From: Chitinophaga rhizosphaerae
GTDB taxonomy: Bacteria > Bacteroidota > Bacteroidia > Chitinophagales > Chitinophagaceae
Reading direction: 5' to 3'
Assembly: GCF_003958645.1 (NCBI RefSeq)
Contig: NZ_RXLO01000004.1
Location: 310,001-374,000, forward strand
DNA length: 64,000 nt
The position numbers were made by a program, and so were the translations under genes. The stretch's first letter is position 1; each line of letters starts with the position of its first letter. Shown here in pieces: positions 53,069 to 63,000 of the stretch. The notes beneath the pieces were generated by a model. That model was not told the origin of the DNA, searched no databases, and was given only the letters and a program-made list of their open reading frames with translations.

Positions 53069-54318
53069 TATTTCGGATTTTGATAGAATTGATAGATGCT
53101 GTTATACAAAATATGCAGATACTCGTCATCCACATGCGCCCCTGTCCGCACTTCCATTACCATCTGCATCATTGATTCCACATATTCCTGCGGGAATCCC
53201 GACTTGCGGGCGAGGCCGGTGATGAATTCGGCGTCGATCCGTGCGGTGTTGAGGAAATAATGCTGGCGGATGTATTCGAGCAGGTGCTGGACCATTTTCT
53301 GGGCCAGGTTGGCGTTGTTGTGATGAAGGTAGTACAGCCGGCCGAGGGTTTCCGCAAAATCGATGGAATTGTTGCGGAGCACGGGCCTGTCGGGGATGAT
53401 GCGCTGGCGGCGCTTGCTTTCGCTGAAAATGTACAGGGCCACCAGGAGCAAAGCCAGCCAGAGCGCCCATTTCAGCGGCGGGTGTTTCAGCATCACCTGC
53501 ATGTCGGAGAAATTGTCTGACGTGCGCGGCATGAGCTGGTACTTATAGAATTCGTCCCAATACACATGGTCTGCATGCATGCGCAGATAGGCCATTTGCC
53601 AGGTGAGCGCCTGCACGTTATTGTTTTCCAGGAGCCAGGAATTGGTCCAGCTCATGGGGTTGAGCAGCACGAAAAGGTGGCCTTCACCGTGTTGTACGCG
53701 GAAGTAGTTGGGCTGATGCTGCGCGTTGTTGCCGAGGATGGTGATGATGGACGTATCGCTTTCGGCCAGTACCAGGTGGCTGTTCATGGGAATACCCTTC
53801 CCGGAAAATACCGTGTCTGGCGAAAAAGCCGGGTTGACGAAGCGTTGTACCGCGGAGGAGGGCCCGGATTCGAATAATGGTTCGGTTGTTCTGAAACCGA
53901 AGGTTTTCTGGAGGAGGGAGTCCGTACCTTCCACCACCAGGAACAACTGGTTGCCGGCCGATACATAGGCCGACATATCTTCCGCATCCTTATCGGTAAG
54001 GAAAAGCTGCGTGGCCACCGCGATGTACACGGAATTGTTTCCTTTCAGGTTATCGGAATTGCGGTAGGTGTAGGAGAAGGGGCGCGTTACCCGGCGGGGG
54101 GCCCTGCCGTTAAAATATCCGTCGAGCAGCGTAAAAGCCACTTTCCCGCCGTAAGGCCGGGTGCTCCTGTTGCCGTAATGTATCTCCTGGCGCTGGTAGC
54201 GCGGGTCCTGCGCGGCATCGAATGCAGGCGAAGTCAAATGCCGGATGCCCAGCATCAACAGCAGGAACAGCACAACCACGGCGGCGGCAAGAACAATGAT
54301 GATAATGCGTTTACTCAC
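53068..54318 (-). CDS. DUF4350 domain membrane protein
   Basis: Protein of 416 residues with one N-terminal helix (about 4-26; IIIIVLAAAVVVLFLLLML), a DUF4350 domain (about 30-230; SAYVSAGNQLFLVVEGTDS-like region), a second helix (about 280-300; WALWLALLLVALYIF) and a cytoplasmic helical tail. The family is seen in MoxR clusters and may be glutamine-amidotransferase-like in fold. The function is unknown. The gene is 5 bp downstream of the DUF4129 gene, which supports one operon. Confidence 0.85.
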   Translation of the reverse strand: MSKRIIIIVLAAAVVVLFLLLMLGIRHLTSPAFDAAQDPRYQRQEIHYGNRSTRPYGGKVAFTLLDGYFNGRAPRRVTRPFSYTYRNSDNLKGNNSVYIAVATQLFLTDKDAEDMSAYVSAGNQLFLVVEGTDSLLQKTFGFRTTEPLFESGPSSAVQRFVNPAFSPDTVFSGKGIPMNSHLVLAESDTSIITILGNNAQHQPNYFRVQHGEGHLFVLLNPMSWTNSWLLENNNVQALTWQMAYLRMHADHVYWDEFYKYQLMPRTSDNFSDMQVMLKHPPLKWALWLALLLVALYIFSESKRRQRIIPDRPVLRNNSIDFAETLGRLYYLHHNNANLAQKMVQHLLEYIRQHYFLNTARIDAEFITGLARKSGFPQEYVESMMQMVMEVRTGAHVDDEYLHILYNSIYQFYQNPK

Positions 54319-54323
54319 TGCGG

Positions 54324-55208
54324 TTATTTGGTCAAGGAGTTTTTAAAATCTTCGAATGCCTCGTTTACGCGCCAATATTGCGCTTCGCTCAGCGACATCT
54401 TTCCGTACCATACATATTCGTATTGCAGCGTGATGGCGGCGAAGGGCTGGTAATAACTGGTACGGCCCAGTTCGCGGAGATAATCCATATTGGTTTTGTC
54501 TTTCGTCCGGGAGATCAGCCCCACATTTTCCAGCAGGTGAAGCGTGTGCAGGTACCGGAAGCGGACCGCTTCGCGCAGCTGTCCGGCATTGCGAGCGGCG
54601 AGGGCCAGGGCTTCCAGGTCGGTTTGGCCGATCTCTTCCGCCACTTCGCTTTCGGCCGGTTTCCGCCGCGATCTCCATCTGAAAACGGGTATATCGTTCT
54701 TGCCCATGAACAGGACGATCATGACGATGATCAGCAGCCCGAGTGCGCCCAGCATCAAATTGCGAAGGAGCCGGATGTTGCCGGCGGCCCATTGCCCCAG
54801 GTCCTTTATCCATTGCGGACGCCAGTCTTTCCGGGGGTTGTAGGGCGGGTATTTCAGGGATTCGTCGTCGCGGAGTTTTTGCAGCGCGCCGGCGGCGGGC
54901 CCCCGGGGCGTCAGGCGCATCTGCGAACCTTCGTCGAACCCGTCTACCGGCTGGCGGTCGTACAGCGAATGATCGATTATCCCGTGGCGCATCTTTTCCT
55001 CGGTATTCATATCCGATTCCGACAATTCTTCGTTTTCCGGTTCGGCAGGATCGATGTCCACATCCTGCGACGCTTCGGCCACGGAAGGGATATTATCGCT
55101 ATCGGTAGAATCGAGCATACGGTATTCGAGCGTATCGGCCCGTTGGGCAAGCGCGTTCCCGCCAGCCGTCAGCAAAAGGATCAACAGCACGGTTTTCAGC
55201 TGGTTCAT
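54324..55208 (-). CDS. DUF4129 domain membrane protein
   Basis: Protein of 294 residues. A signal peptide ends at NALAQ, an acidic linker follows (DIDPAEPENEELSESD), then one helix (about 148-168; MLGALGLLIIVMIVLFM) and a cytoplasmic DUF4129 region (RYLHTLHLLENVGLI, TNMDYLRELG). DUF4129 proteins occur with transglutaminases and MoxR/DUF58 proteins. Its start overlaps the SpoIIM stop by 4 bp (ATGA). Confidence 0.87.
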   Translation of the reverse strand: MNQLKTVLLILLLTAGGNALAQRADTLEYRMLDSTDSDNIPSVAEASQDVDIDPAEPENEELSESDMNTEEKMRHGIIDHSLYDRQPVDGFDEGSQMRLTPRGPAAGALQKLRDDESLKYPPYNPRKDWRPQWIKDLGQWAAGNIRLLRNLMLGALGLLIIVMIVLFMGKNDIPVFRWRSRRKPAESEVAEEIGQTDLEALALAARNAGQLREAVRFRYLHTLHLLENVGLISRTKDKTNMDYLRELGRTSYYQPFAAITLQYEYVWYGKMSLSEAQYWRVNEAFEDFKNSLTK

Positions 55209-56191
55209 GCGGCGGCGGGTTTAATCAGTTTGCTGTCCATATCGAGGCGGTAGCCCATTTTCTGAACACGGATGGGGTACCAAACGAAATACCAGATCAT
55301 GAATGCGGCGGAAACGGCGAGGATGGTCACGCTGAGGAACATGGGCATTTCGGTGTGCCGGGTCACGAAGCTTTCGAGGAAAGCGGCCACGATGAAAATG
55401 GGAATGAGGGCCACGATGATCTTCACGCCTTCGAGGGCGCCGCGCTTGAGGGATTCCTTGCGGGAAAACGTTCCGGGAAACAGCAGGCTGTTGCCCAGGA
55501 TTACGCCGGCGCTGCCGGCGATGACGATGGAGGATATCTCCAGCGTTCCGTGGATCCAGATCACCAGTACGGATTTCAGGCCCAGGCCTTTGGCGAAGAA
55601 CATATACTGGAACGATCCGAGCATGATGCCGTTCTTGAACAGCACCCACAGCGTTCCCGCCGAAAAAGCGATCCCGCTCACGAAGCAGTACATAGATACG
55701 CGGATGTTGTTATACCCGATCCGCAGCCACATCATCCAGGGATTTTCGTCTTTGTACACGTTGAACGGATCACCTTTGGCGATGTTCTCTTCCGTCATGT
55801 TCACATAATCGTCTCCCAAAACGCCGCGGACGAACGTGTCGTCGTGCGCCGAAGAGAAAGCTCCCAGGATGCAGAACAGGAGGAAATAGCAGAACGTGAA
55901 CAGGAAAACGCGGTGATGTTTGCGGATCAGCAGCGGCAACTGGTATTTGAAGAAATTGCGGAAACGGTGTTTGTCGCCCTGATGGTCCCGGTAAATACGC
56001 TGGAAGATGGCGGCGGCCATTCCGTTGATGTACCCGGTAACTTTACTGTGCGCGTAGAATGTTTTGGCGTAGGCAAGATCGTCGACGAGGGATGTGAACC
56101 TTTCGGCCATCACATCCGGGTCCTCGGTTGGTTCCTCGCGGATTTTGTTCCACCTGGCCAGGTTACGTTTAATGAATGAAGATTCTCTCAT
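55205..56191 (-). CDS. SpoIIM-like (stage II sporulation protein M family) membrane protein
   Basis: Integral membrane protein of 328 residues with about five or six helices in the C-terminal two thirds (from HRVFLFTFCYFLLFCILGAF onwards). The characteristic segments IWIHGTLEISSIVIAGSAG and FVSGIAFSAGTLWVLFKNG are present. In this organism it has nothing to do with sporulation; it is the first gene of the leftward MoxR cluster and divergent from the RDD gene. A transport or membrane-remodelling role is often guessed but not shown. Confidence 0.88.
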   Translation of the reverse strand: MRESSFIKRNLARWNKIREEPTEDPDVMAERFTSLVDDLAYAKTFYAHSKVTGYINGMAAAIFQRIYRDHQGDKHRFRNFFKYQLPLLIRKHHRVFLFTFCYFLLFCILGAFSSAHDDTFVRGVLGDDYVNMTEENIAKGDPFNVYKDENPWMMWLRIGYNNIRVSMYCFVSGIAFSAGTLWVLFKNGIMLGSFQYMFFAKGLGLKSVLVIWIHGTLEISSIVIAGSAGVILGNSLLFPGTFSRKESLKRGALEGVKIIVALIPIFIVAAFLESFVTRHTEMPMFLSVTILAVSAAFMIWYFVWYPIRVQKMGYRLDMDSKLIKPAAA

Positions 56192-56248
56192 GCGGTACCG
56201 GAGATAAAAAATAACGAAGTGAAAATATAATAAATTTTAAATTTGAAT

Positions 56249-57037
56249 ATGCCTAATATTAAAATCCCTACCGTTTTCAATATTGACCTGGAGTTTGAAG
56301 CTGCCGATCTGGGCCGGCGCCTCGTGGCGTATCTGCTCGATCTCATCATCCGGGTGGCATACGTGTTGGTGGCGATCTATTTTATCGAAAAGGCTGATTT
56401 GGGCGCCACCGAAAGGAGCTTGGCCTATTCTACGGTGGTGTTACTGCCGGTTTCGCTGTATTATTTGGTGTCTGAACTGCTGATGCGGGGCCAGAGCCTG
56501 GGGAAGCGGGTGATGGACGTGAAGGTGGTGAGCCTTATGGGCAATGTGCCCAGTTTGAGCCAGGTGGCCTTGCGATGGATGTTCCGGCTGATCGAGTCGC
56601 CATTGCTGACGATGTTCTTCATCGGCGCCATTCTGACGGAAACTTCGCCGCTTACGGCGCTGATGGTGTTGCTGATCGGGATGTTGCCGGTGGTGATGGT
56701 GCTCAGGTCGCCCCTGAACCAGCGGCTGGGCGATATGGCGGCGGGAACGATCCTGGTGCGTACCCGCCAGCGGCACCGCCTGGAGGATACTATTTTCCGG
56801 GAGATCGAGCAGGAGAATTATGAGCCCCGGTTCCCGCAAATCCTCCGGCTGTCTGACCGCGACCTGAGCAAGATAAAATCGGTGATCGACAGTACCCACC
56901 GGAGCCAGGATTTCGTGATAGCAGAACGTATCTCATTCAAAATCAAGGAAGTATTACATATTGACAGCGATATGCCCGCGCTGGAATTCCTGGAAACCCT
57001 GTTAAACGACTATAATTACCTGGTAACCCGTAAATAA
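56249..57037 (+). CDS. RDD-family membrane protein
   Basis: Protein of 262 residues with an RDD domain: the arginine-aspartate pattern appears in DLGRRLVAYLLDLIIRVAY, and GQSLGKRVMDVKVV follows. There are about three to four helices and a charged cytoplasmic tail of about 90 residues. RDD genes are regular partners of SpoIIM in this cluster. The ATG at 56249 is chosen over a TTG at 56243. The AT-rich leader contains TAAATTTG at 56238-56245, which would make a nearly leaderless mRNA if used. Confidence 0.9.
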   Translation: MPNIKIPTVFNIDLEFEAADLGRRLVAYLLDLIIRVAYVLVAIYFIEKADLGATERSLAYSTVVLLPVSLYYLVSELLMRGQSLGKRVMDVKVVSLMGNVPSLSQVALRWMFRLIESPLLTMFFIGAILTETSPLTALMVLLIGMLPVVMVLRSPLNQRLGDMAAGTILVRTRQRHRLEDTIFREIEQENYEPRFPQILRLSDRDLSKIKSVIDSTHRSQDFVIAERISFKIKEVLHIDSDMPALEFLETLLNDYNYLVTRK

Positions 57038-57204
57038 ATTCCGTGCGTACCCAACATACGATCCCTCGATGGATGTCTATGCCTGCATAGCATCCCCGGG
57101 AAATCATGACGCACATTTCGCCGGCCAGGCAGGTCGTCTACCGGTTTGCGTTCCCCACACGGGCATTTTTTGCGCCCGGCCTCCCAGTTTCTTTTCCGGA
57201 AATA

Positions 57205-58305
57205 TTATTGATGGAACTGCCCGTCGAGGTACACGCCTCCGGGATTGCCGGCGGCATCGAGCAAAGTGAGATTGGCGCGATATCCTGCGCGAATGGCGCC
57301 GATGTCCGTATACCCCATCAGTTTCGCAGGGTACACCGTAGCCATCCTAACCGCCTCTTCGAACGGGATGCCCACATGTTGCACACAGTTGCGGATCCCT
57401 GCTGCCAGCGTGATCGCCGAGCCGGAAAGCGTGCCATCCGGCAACGTGAAGCGATCGCTTTGCCGAACGTGCGGATAGGCGCCTTCGCTTTTCTCTACCG
57501 CATCGGTAATGAGGAATAATCGTTCGCCCATGATTTTCTTGCTGATCGACAATGCTTCGTAGCTCACATGGATCCCGTCGGGGATGATGCTGGCATGCGC
57601 GTTGGACTGGTACACGGCACCGGGAAGCCCAACATCGCGGTGGTGGAACGGGCTCATGGCGTTGAAAAGGTGCGTGGCCGTCTGGATACCGGCGTCGAAA
57701 CCGGTTTTCCCTTCTTCAAAAGTGGCATTGCTATGGCCGGCGGATAATACCACACCATGGTCGAGCAGGAGCCTGACGATATCTGCGTCCATCATTTCCG
57801 GGGCGACGGTCATCATTTTGACGGTGCCGGCGGCGCGTTTGAGAAGCGCTTCCACTTCCTTTCGCTCCGGTTTTCGGATGCAGTCCAGGATGTGGGCGCC
57901 GCGTTTTACGGGATTGATGTACGGCCCTTCGAGATGTAGGCCCAGTACGGCGGGATGTGGGTTTTCCCTGACCACGTCCATCGCCGCCTCGAACACTTCC
58001 AGCCGGTTGGTGGCCAGGGTGATGAGGAAACCCGACGTCCCGGTCTTTACGAGCCCCGCCGCCATATCGTACAATGCAGCGGAGGAGGGGGCGTCCGAAA
58101 AAAGTACGCCGCCTCCTCCGTATATCTGCAGATCCAGCAGCCCCGGAACGATCGTCATCCCGGGATGATGGATGATGTAATAATCTGAAGGGATGCTGTT
58201 TTCACTGACCAGTCCTAAAATTCTTCCGTTTTCCAGTAACAGGGCCTCGCCCGTTCTCGTTTCTTTTCCGGTAAAAATCCGCGATTGCGTCAGTGCCAGC
58301 AACAT
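57205..58305 (-). CDS. nagA: N-acetylglucosamine-6-phosphate deacetylase
   Basis: Cytoplasmic amidohydrolase of 366 residues that turns GlcNAc-6-phosphate into glucosamine-6-phosphate and acetate. Motifs are HLEGPYIN near residue 124, GHSNAT near residue 190, THLFNAMSPFHHR near residue 210, DGIHVS, and the catalytic aspartate in LITDAVE near residue 265. The first metal site HxH is replaced by LQIYGGGG, as is common in NagA. The gene lies 13 bp downstream of susD on the same strand, so it is the last gene of a susC-susD-nagA operon and points to a GlcNAc-containing glycan as the substrate. Confidence 0.94.
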   Translation of the reverse strand: MLLALTQSRIFTGKETRTGEALLLENGRILGLVSENSIPSDYYIIHHPGMTIVPGLLDLQIYGGGGVLFSDAPSSAALYDMAAGLVKTGTSGFLITLATNRLEVFEAAMDVVRENPHPAVLGLHLEGPYINPVKRGAHILDCIRKPERKEVEALLKRAAGTVKMMTVAPEMMDADIVRLLLDHGVVLSAGHSNATFEEGKTGFDAGIQTATHLFNAMSPFHHRDVGLPGAVYQSNAHASIIPDGIHVSYEALSISKKIMGERLFLITDAVEKSEGAYPHVRQSDRFTLPDGTLSGSAITLAAGIRNCVQHVGIPFEEAVRMATVYPAKLMGYTDIGAIRAGYRANLTLLDAAGNPGGVYLDGQFHQ

Positions 58306-58318
58306 AAATCAAGGAATT

Positions 58319-60058
58319 TTAATTTGACCAAAGAGGATTCTGCTTCAGCTCATATCCCTTATCGGAGAATATTTTGATCTGATCGGCAGGGATCGGGGTC
58401 AAATATACGCGCTCGTTGTCAAAAATCCTGTCTGCATTCGCGGAAACGGACGGAATGATGTAGCCTTCGTCTGCACCGGTCAGTGTAATATTCACGAGCC
58501 AGGAACCGCCGCCGGCTTTCTCCCATTCCGACCGCTTGATCCAGGCGCCGCGGTTGATGTCCGAATTGGCGCGGGTGTCTGCATATCCCATTTTCTTCCA
58601 GCGGCGCAAATCATCCAGCCGGAACCCTTCCATGCTGAGTTCCACCCGGCGTTCACGACGGATTTCCCAGATCAGGGCCGGCACTCCCGGGTCGCGCGCG
58701 GGATCGTCGTACGCCACTCCGTTCACGGCAGGCTGCCCGCCTACCACCTGGAGCGGCGGCAAGGGATTGGCATTATCTACCGGCCGCGCCCGCAGTATGT
58801 TGATCGATTTATCGAGGTCCGCCTGCGAAAGGGTACCCAATTCCGCACAAGCTTCCGCATAGTTCATGAGCACTTCGCCGTACCGGATCACGGGGGCGTC
58901 GGTATCATTCAGGTTGCTCGTACCGTTGGGTAACGTCGCGATTTCCTCGTTGAGGAATTTGTGGTGCGCATACCCCGAGCTGGAGGTCGCGTAATTGTTG
59001 AACCGGCCCTTGGAACCGTTGGGCCGCAGCGCGGGCGCCACGGTTTGGCGCAGCCGGGGATCGCGGTCGGTCAGCACGTCGGCGATGGTTTTATCGCCTT
59101 TGTAAAGCGGCGAAAGGCCGATGGGGAGCCCGTCTTTGCAGAGGTAAGACTCCACGAGGTTTTTGGAGGGCCCCACCTGCGCATCGGTGTTCACGTAACT
59201 CATCATGGAATGCGTCAGTAACCCGGGCATATAGCTGCGGTACATGATCATTTCCTTGTTGGAAGCGAGGTCTAGCGAGTTGAACGACAGCCGGTAGCCG
59301 TGAGAAAAGCTGAAATTGCCTTTTGTGATGATTTCGTTGGCGGCCCATTTGGCGGCTTCGAGGTACTTTTTGGATTTATCGTTATTGGCGGCCTGGTACT
59401 TCTGCCAGGTGCCTTCGAACAGCATGATCCTCGACATGAAAGCAAGCGCCACCCATTTGGTAACGTTCAGCCCGGTGGCGCCGTCTTCCGCGCGGATTTT
59501 GGCGGCAGCGTATTCAAGGTCTTCCTGCATGTGGTCCATCACTACGGTGCGTGCGTCGCGGGGCTTGAAGAGCTCTTTTTCCTCGACGATATCGATGGTG
59601 CGGTCGTACCACTGCACGTCGCCATAATCGTTCACGAGCTGGTAGTACGCCATGGCGCGGAAGAACCGGGCAACGCCCATCCAATGATCGCGGGCGGCGG
59701 GCTGGAGGTTTGGCATCGCCTGCACGCGTGCCAGCATGAGGTTGGCATCCCTAACCCGGATGAAGCCCCAGTTGGAAGAGCTGTTGGGCACCTGTTTGGT
59801 GAAGGGATTAGGCGTTTCCGGTGAAAAATCATCGTTCAGGCCTTGCCCGAGATAGGTGTAGTTAGCCCAGGTGTACCCGGAACTGAAGCCGGGGAAATAA
59901 GCGGCGTAAAACCGGTAGGCGAAGGCGCGGACGTTCTCCTCGGATGACCAGTACGTCTGGTCTGTAAGTTGGTCGAGCGGCATGCGCACGAGGAATTCCT
60001 TTTTGCATCCTCCGGCCAGGGTTGCTGCGAATAAAAGTGCGAATATTTTGCGTTTCAT
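58319..60058 (-). CDS. susD: RagB/SusD-family glycan-binding lipoprotein
   Basis: Surface lipoprotein of 579 residues that lies over its SusC partner and captures glycan. The signal sequence ends in the lipobox LAGGC. The family start PLDQLTDQTYWSSEENVRAF is clear, TPR-like helices follow (VARFFRAMAYYQLVNDYGDV), and the C-terminus has the SusD pattern IRRERRVELSMEGFRLDDLRR shortened over lines. It is 20 bp downstream of susC. The glycan is probably GlcNAc-based, judging by nagA behind it. Confidence 0.93.
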   Translation of the reverse strand: MKRKIFALLFAATLAGGCKKEFLVRMPLDQLTDQTYWSSEENVRAFAYRFYAAYFPGFSSGYTWANYTYLGQGLNDDFSPETPNPFTKQVPNSSSNWGFIRVRDANLMLARVQAMPNLQPAARDHWMGVARFFRAMAYYQLVNDYGDVQWYDRTIDIVEEKELFKPRDARTVVMDHMQEDLEYAAAKIRAEDGATGLNVTKWVALAFMSRIMLFEGTWQKYQAANNDKSKKYLEAAKWAANEIITKGNFSFSHGYRLSFNSLDLASNKEMIMYRSYMPGLLTHSMMSYVNTDAQVGPSKNLVESYLCKDGLPIGLSPLYKGDKTIADVLTDRDPRLRQTVAPALRPNGSKGRFNNYATSSSGYAHHKFLNEEIATLPNGTSNLNDTDAPVIRYGEVLMNYAEACAELGTLSQADLDKSINILRARPVDNANPLPPLQVVGGQPAVNGVAYDDPARDPGVPALIWEIRRERRVELSMEGFRLDDLRRWKKMGYADTRANSDINRGAWIKRSEWEKAGGGSWLVNITLTGADEGYIIPSVSANADRIFDNERVYLTPIPADQIKIFSDKGYELKQNPLWSN

Positions 60059-60078
60059 ATACTGTCAGTTTAAATCGA

Positions 60079-63000
60079 TTAGAAAGTGATCTGCAGGCCT
60101 ACGGAATATTCGGCGCGGTAAGGGTACACGCGGCCGAAGGAGTTCCGGTCAGATTGTTCGGGCAGGTAGTCAATTTCGGGATCGATGGGAACGTCGAGCT
60201 TATCGAACGTCACCAGGTTTTCGCCGGCCACATAAATGCGGGCGGTTTTGATTTTGGCGCGGCTGATGAGGTGCTGCGGCAGGGTGTACCCGAGCGTCAG
60301 GTTTTTAAGGCGCAGGTACGACATGTTCAGCATATACTTCGTTTGGCGGTAGAAGTTCTTCGAGCTTTCCAGTTGTTCGTGGTTGGTGGGGCGGGGATAG
60401 AAAGCGTTGGGATTGGAAGGCGTCCAGTAATCGAGCTGGTGCGCGTACCATGCTTCGGCTTCGCGGAACCCGGGGATCACTACTGGCCCGGAAGCCCAGT
60501 AATCCCTTTTGCCTACGCCCTGGAAGAAAACGCCGAGATCGATGCCTTTCCAGTCGCCCCCGGCCCGGAAGCTATACTGGTAGCGGGGTGTGGAGTTCCC
60601 GATGATGCGGAGGTCTCCGTGGTCGTCGACGGTTTCTTTCCCGAAGGTCACTTTTCCATCGCCGGTGATATCTTTATACTTGATATCGCCGGGGCCGTAG
60701 CGGAACCAGCCGCTGCCGCGGGTGAGCTCCGTCTGGTCGGGAATCCCTTCCTTCGGCACCCAAACCCCGCCGGCCTGTGTAAAGTCGCCTTCCTGGAAAA
60801 TACGGTCGGTTTCATATCCCCAGATTTCGCCCAGCACGCGGCCTTCGTAGTTTCCATAGATGTTCCTGGTGGCGCTTACGAATTTGGTCAGCGATTCGGT
60901 GAAGTCCGTAACGGCAGCCGTCAAGTTGATGCCGACACCACTTTCCGTACGGTGGTTCCAGTCCAGCGCCAGCTCCCATCCTTTCGTGGTCAGTTCCCCG
61001 AAATTCAGCACGGGGGCGGATGTGCCGAGCGTAGACGGAACGCCCACGGTTTGGGTGATCATGTCAGACGTAACACGGTTGTACCAGTCGAACGTGACAC
61101 CGAATTTGTTATCGAAGAACCGGGCGTCTACACCGAAGTCGAGCGTCGTCACTTTTTCCCAGGTCAATGTGGGGGAAACGAGGCCGGGAGACGAGAACGT
61201 CAGCATATTATTGCCGCCAACGAGCCATCCGCTGTTCGCGGAATTCATGACGGACAGGAAACGGTATCCGCCGAGGTTCTGGTTGCCCACCTGGCCCCAG
61301 GAGCCACGGAGCTTCAGGAACGAAACCACCGGCTTCAGATCGTCCATGAACTTTTCCTCGGTGATCACGTAGCCCACGGAAGCCGAAGGGAAAAACGCCC
61401 ACTGGTCGTTCACCGGGAACCACGAGGAACCGTTGTAACGGCCGTTCACTTCCAGCAGGTATTTGTTTTTATAATCGTAGTTCACGCGCGCGAAATACCC
61501 GTTGGTGGCCCAATGGCTGGCATCGCCGCCCACGAACTGGTCGCCCAGCGCCAGGCTGATCTCCCCGAAATCCGGATCGATGAGCTTTCTCCTTTCGGAA
61601 CTGTTGAAACCGCTGGTATATTGGTCTACGTCCATCCCCGCGATCACTTTGAAATTATGCGCCTTGTTCAGCGATTTGGTATACGTGGCGAAGGCGCGGC
61701 CGGTGTGCAGGGCGTTGTAGCCCGACCTGTCGCGCACCATATCGAATGCGGGGCCCTGGAAATCTTCGGCGTAATTGAGGTTACCGGCGTTCCAGAAGTT
61801 GATGCCGCGCAGTTTTCCGCCCACCTGGTGAATCCGGGTATTGGTGGTGGAATACGTATAGTCGACGTCGATCGTTAAACCTTCCATTGGCCGGATCGTG
61901 GTACCGATCTGTACCCGGTTGAAATTGGAGCGGGTACGGTCCATCTGGCTTTGCTGCATTTCCATGATAACGCTGCGCATGGGCTGCCCGCCCAATGTAC
62001 CGTACGGGTAGGTCAGCGGCCAGCGGTAGAGGTAATACCAGGGGCCGTATGTGGCGGCGGAATAACTGAACGGCTGGGTGAGGTTCGATTGGGAGAACAT
62101 CATTTTCCCACGAACGTCCATCCAGTCCTTCACCGCGGTATTGATGTTGAAAGTAGCGTTGTACCGGTCGAAGCGGTCGTTTTTCACCTTGAGGATACCG
62201 GTTTGGTTGAGGTAGCCGAGGCTGAGGTGGTACACCGTTTTATCGCCGCCTCCGGAGAACGACAGGTCATGTTTCTGCTGTAACGATGTTTTTTTCATCC
62301 ATTTGCCGGCGGCATCCCAGGTGCGGATGGGGTAAAACGCGCCACCGCGGACTTCATAATCCCGGCCGTTGACCATTTCATCGCCCAGGTCTACCCCACT
62401 GTATTTTTCTTCCCATTCCCTGATCTTGCGGATGCTTTGGGTATCGTACGTCATGCCCAGCGTGGCGAAAGAGACCAGGTTGGGGTTATTGGTGGTCCGC
62501 CGCCTAACGTCCAGCACCATGGCAGCCCAATCGGAGGCTTTTGCCACTTCGGGGAGGTTGAGGGGTTTGGACCAGGAGAAGTTGTTGCTGTAATTGATGG
62601 TGGCGGGAGCGCCTTTTTTGCCGCTTTTGGTGGTGATGAGGATAACGCCCCATGCGGCGCGGGGGCCGTAGATGGCGGCAGACGCGGCGTCTTTGAGGAC
62701 AGACATGTCGGCGATATCCTGCGGGTTTACCATTTGCAGGCTGGTCACTTCCACACCGTCTACCAGGATGAGGGGCTGCGTGCCGCCGCCGTTGAGGGAG
62801 CCGGTCATGCCGCGGAGGCGGATGTTGGGGTTTCTGCCGAGGTCGCCGCTGGCGGTGGTGATGGTGAGGCCGGGTACGGCGCCCTGGAGGCCGCGGCCGA
62901 TGTCGGTGATGGGCCTGGCTTCGAGGGTGCGCTTCACGTCTACCGTGCTTACGGCGCCGGTGAGGTTCGCTTTGCGCTGGGTGCCATATCCCACGATCAC

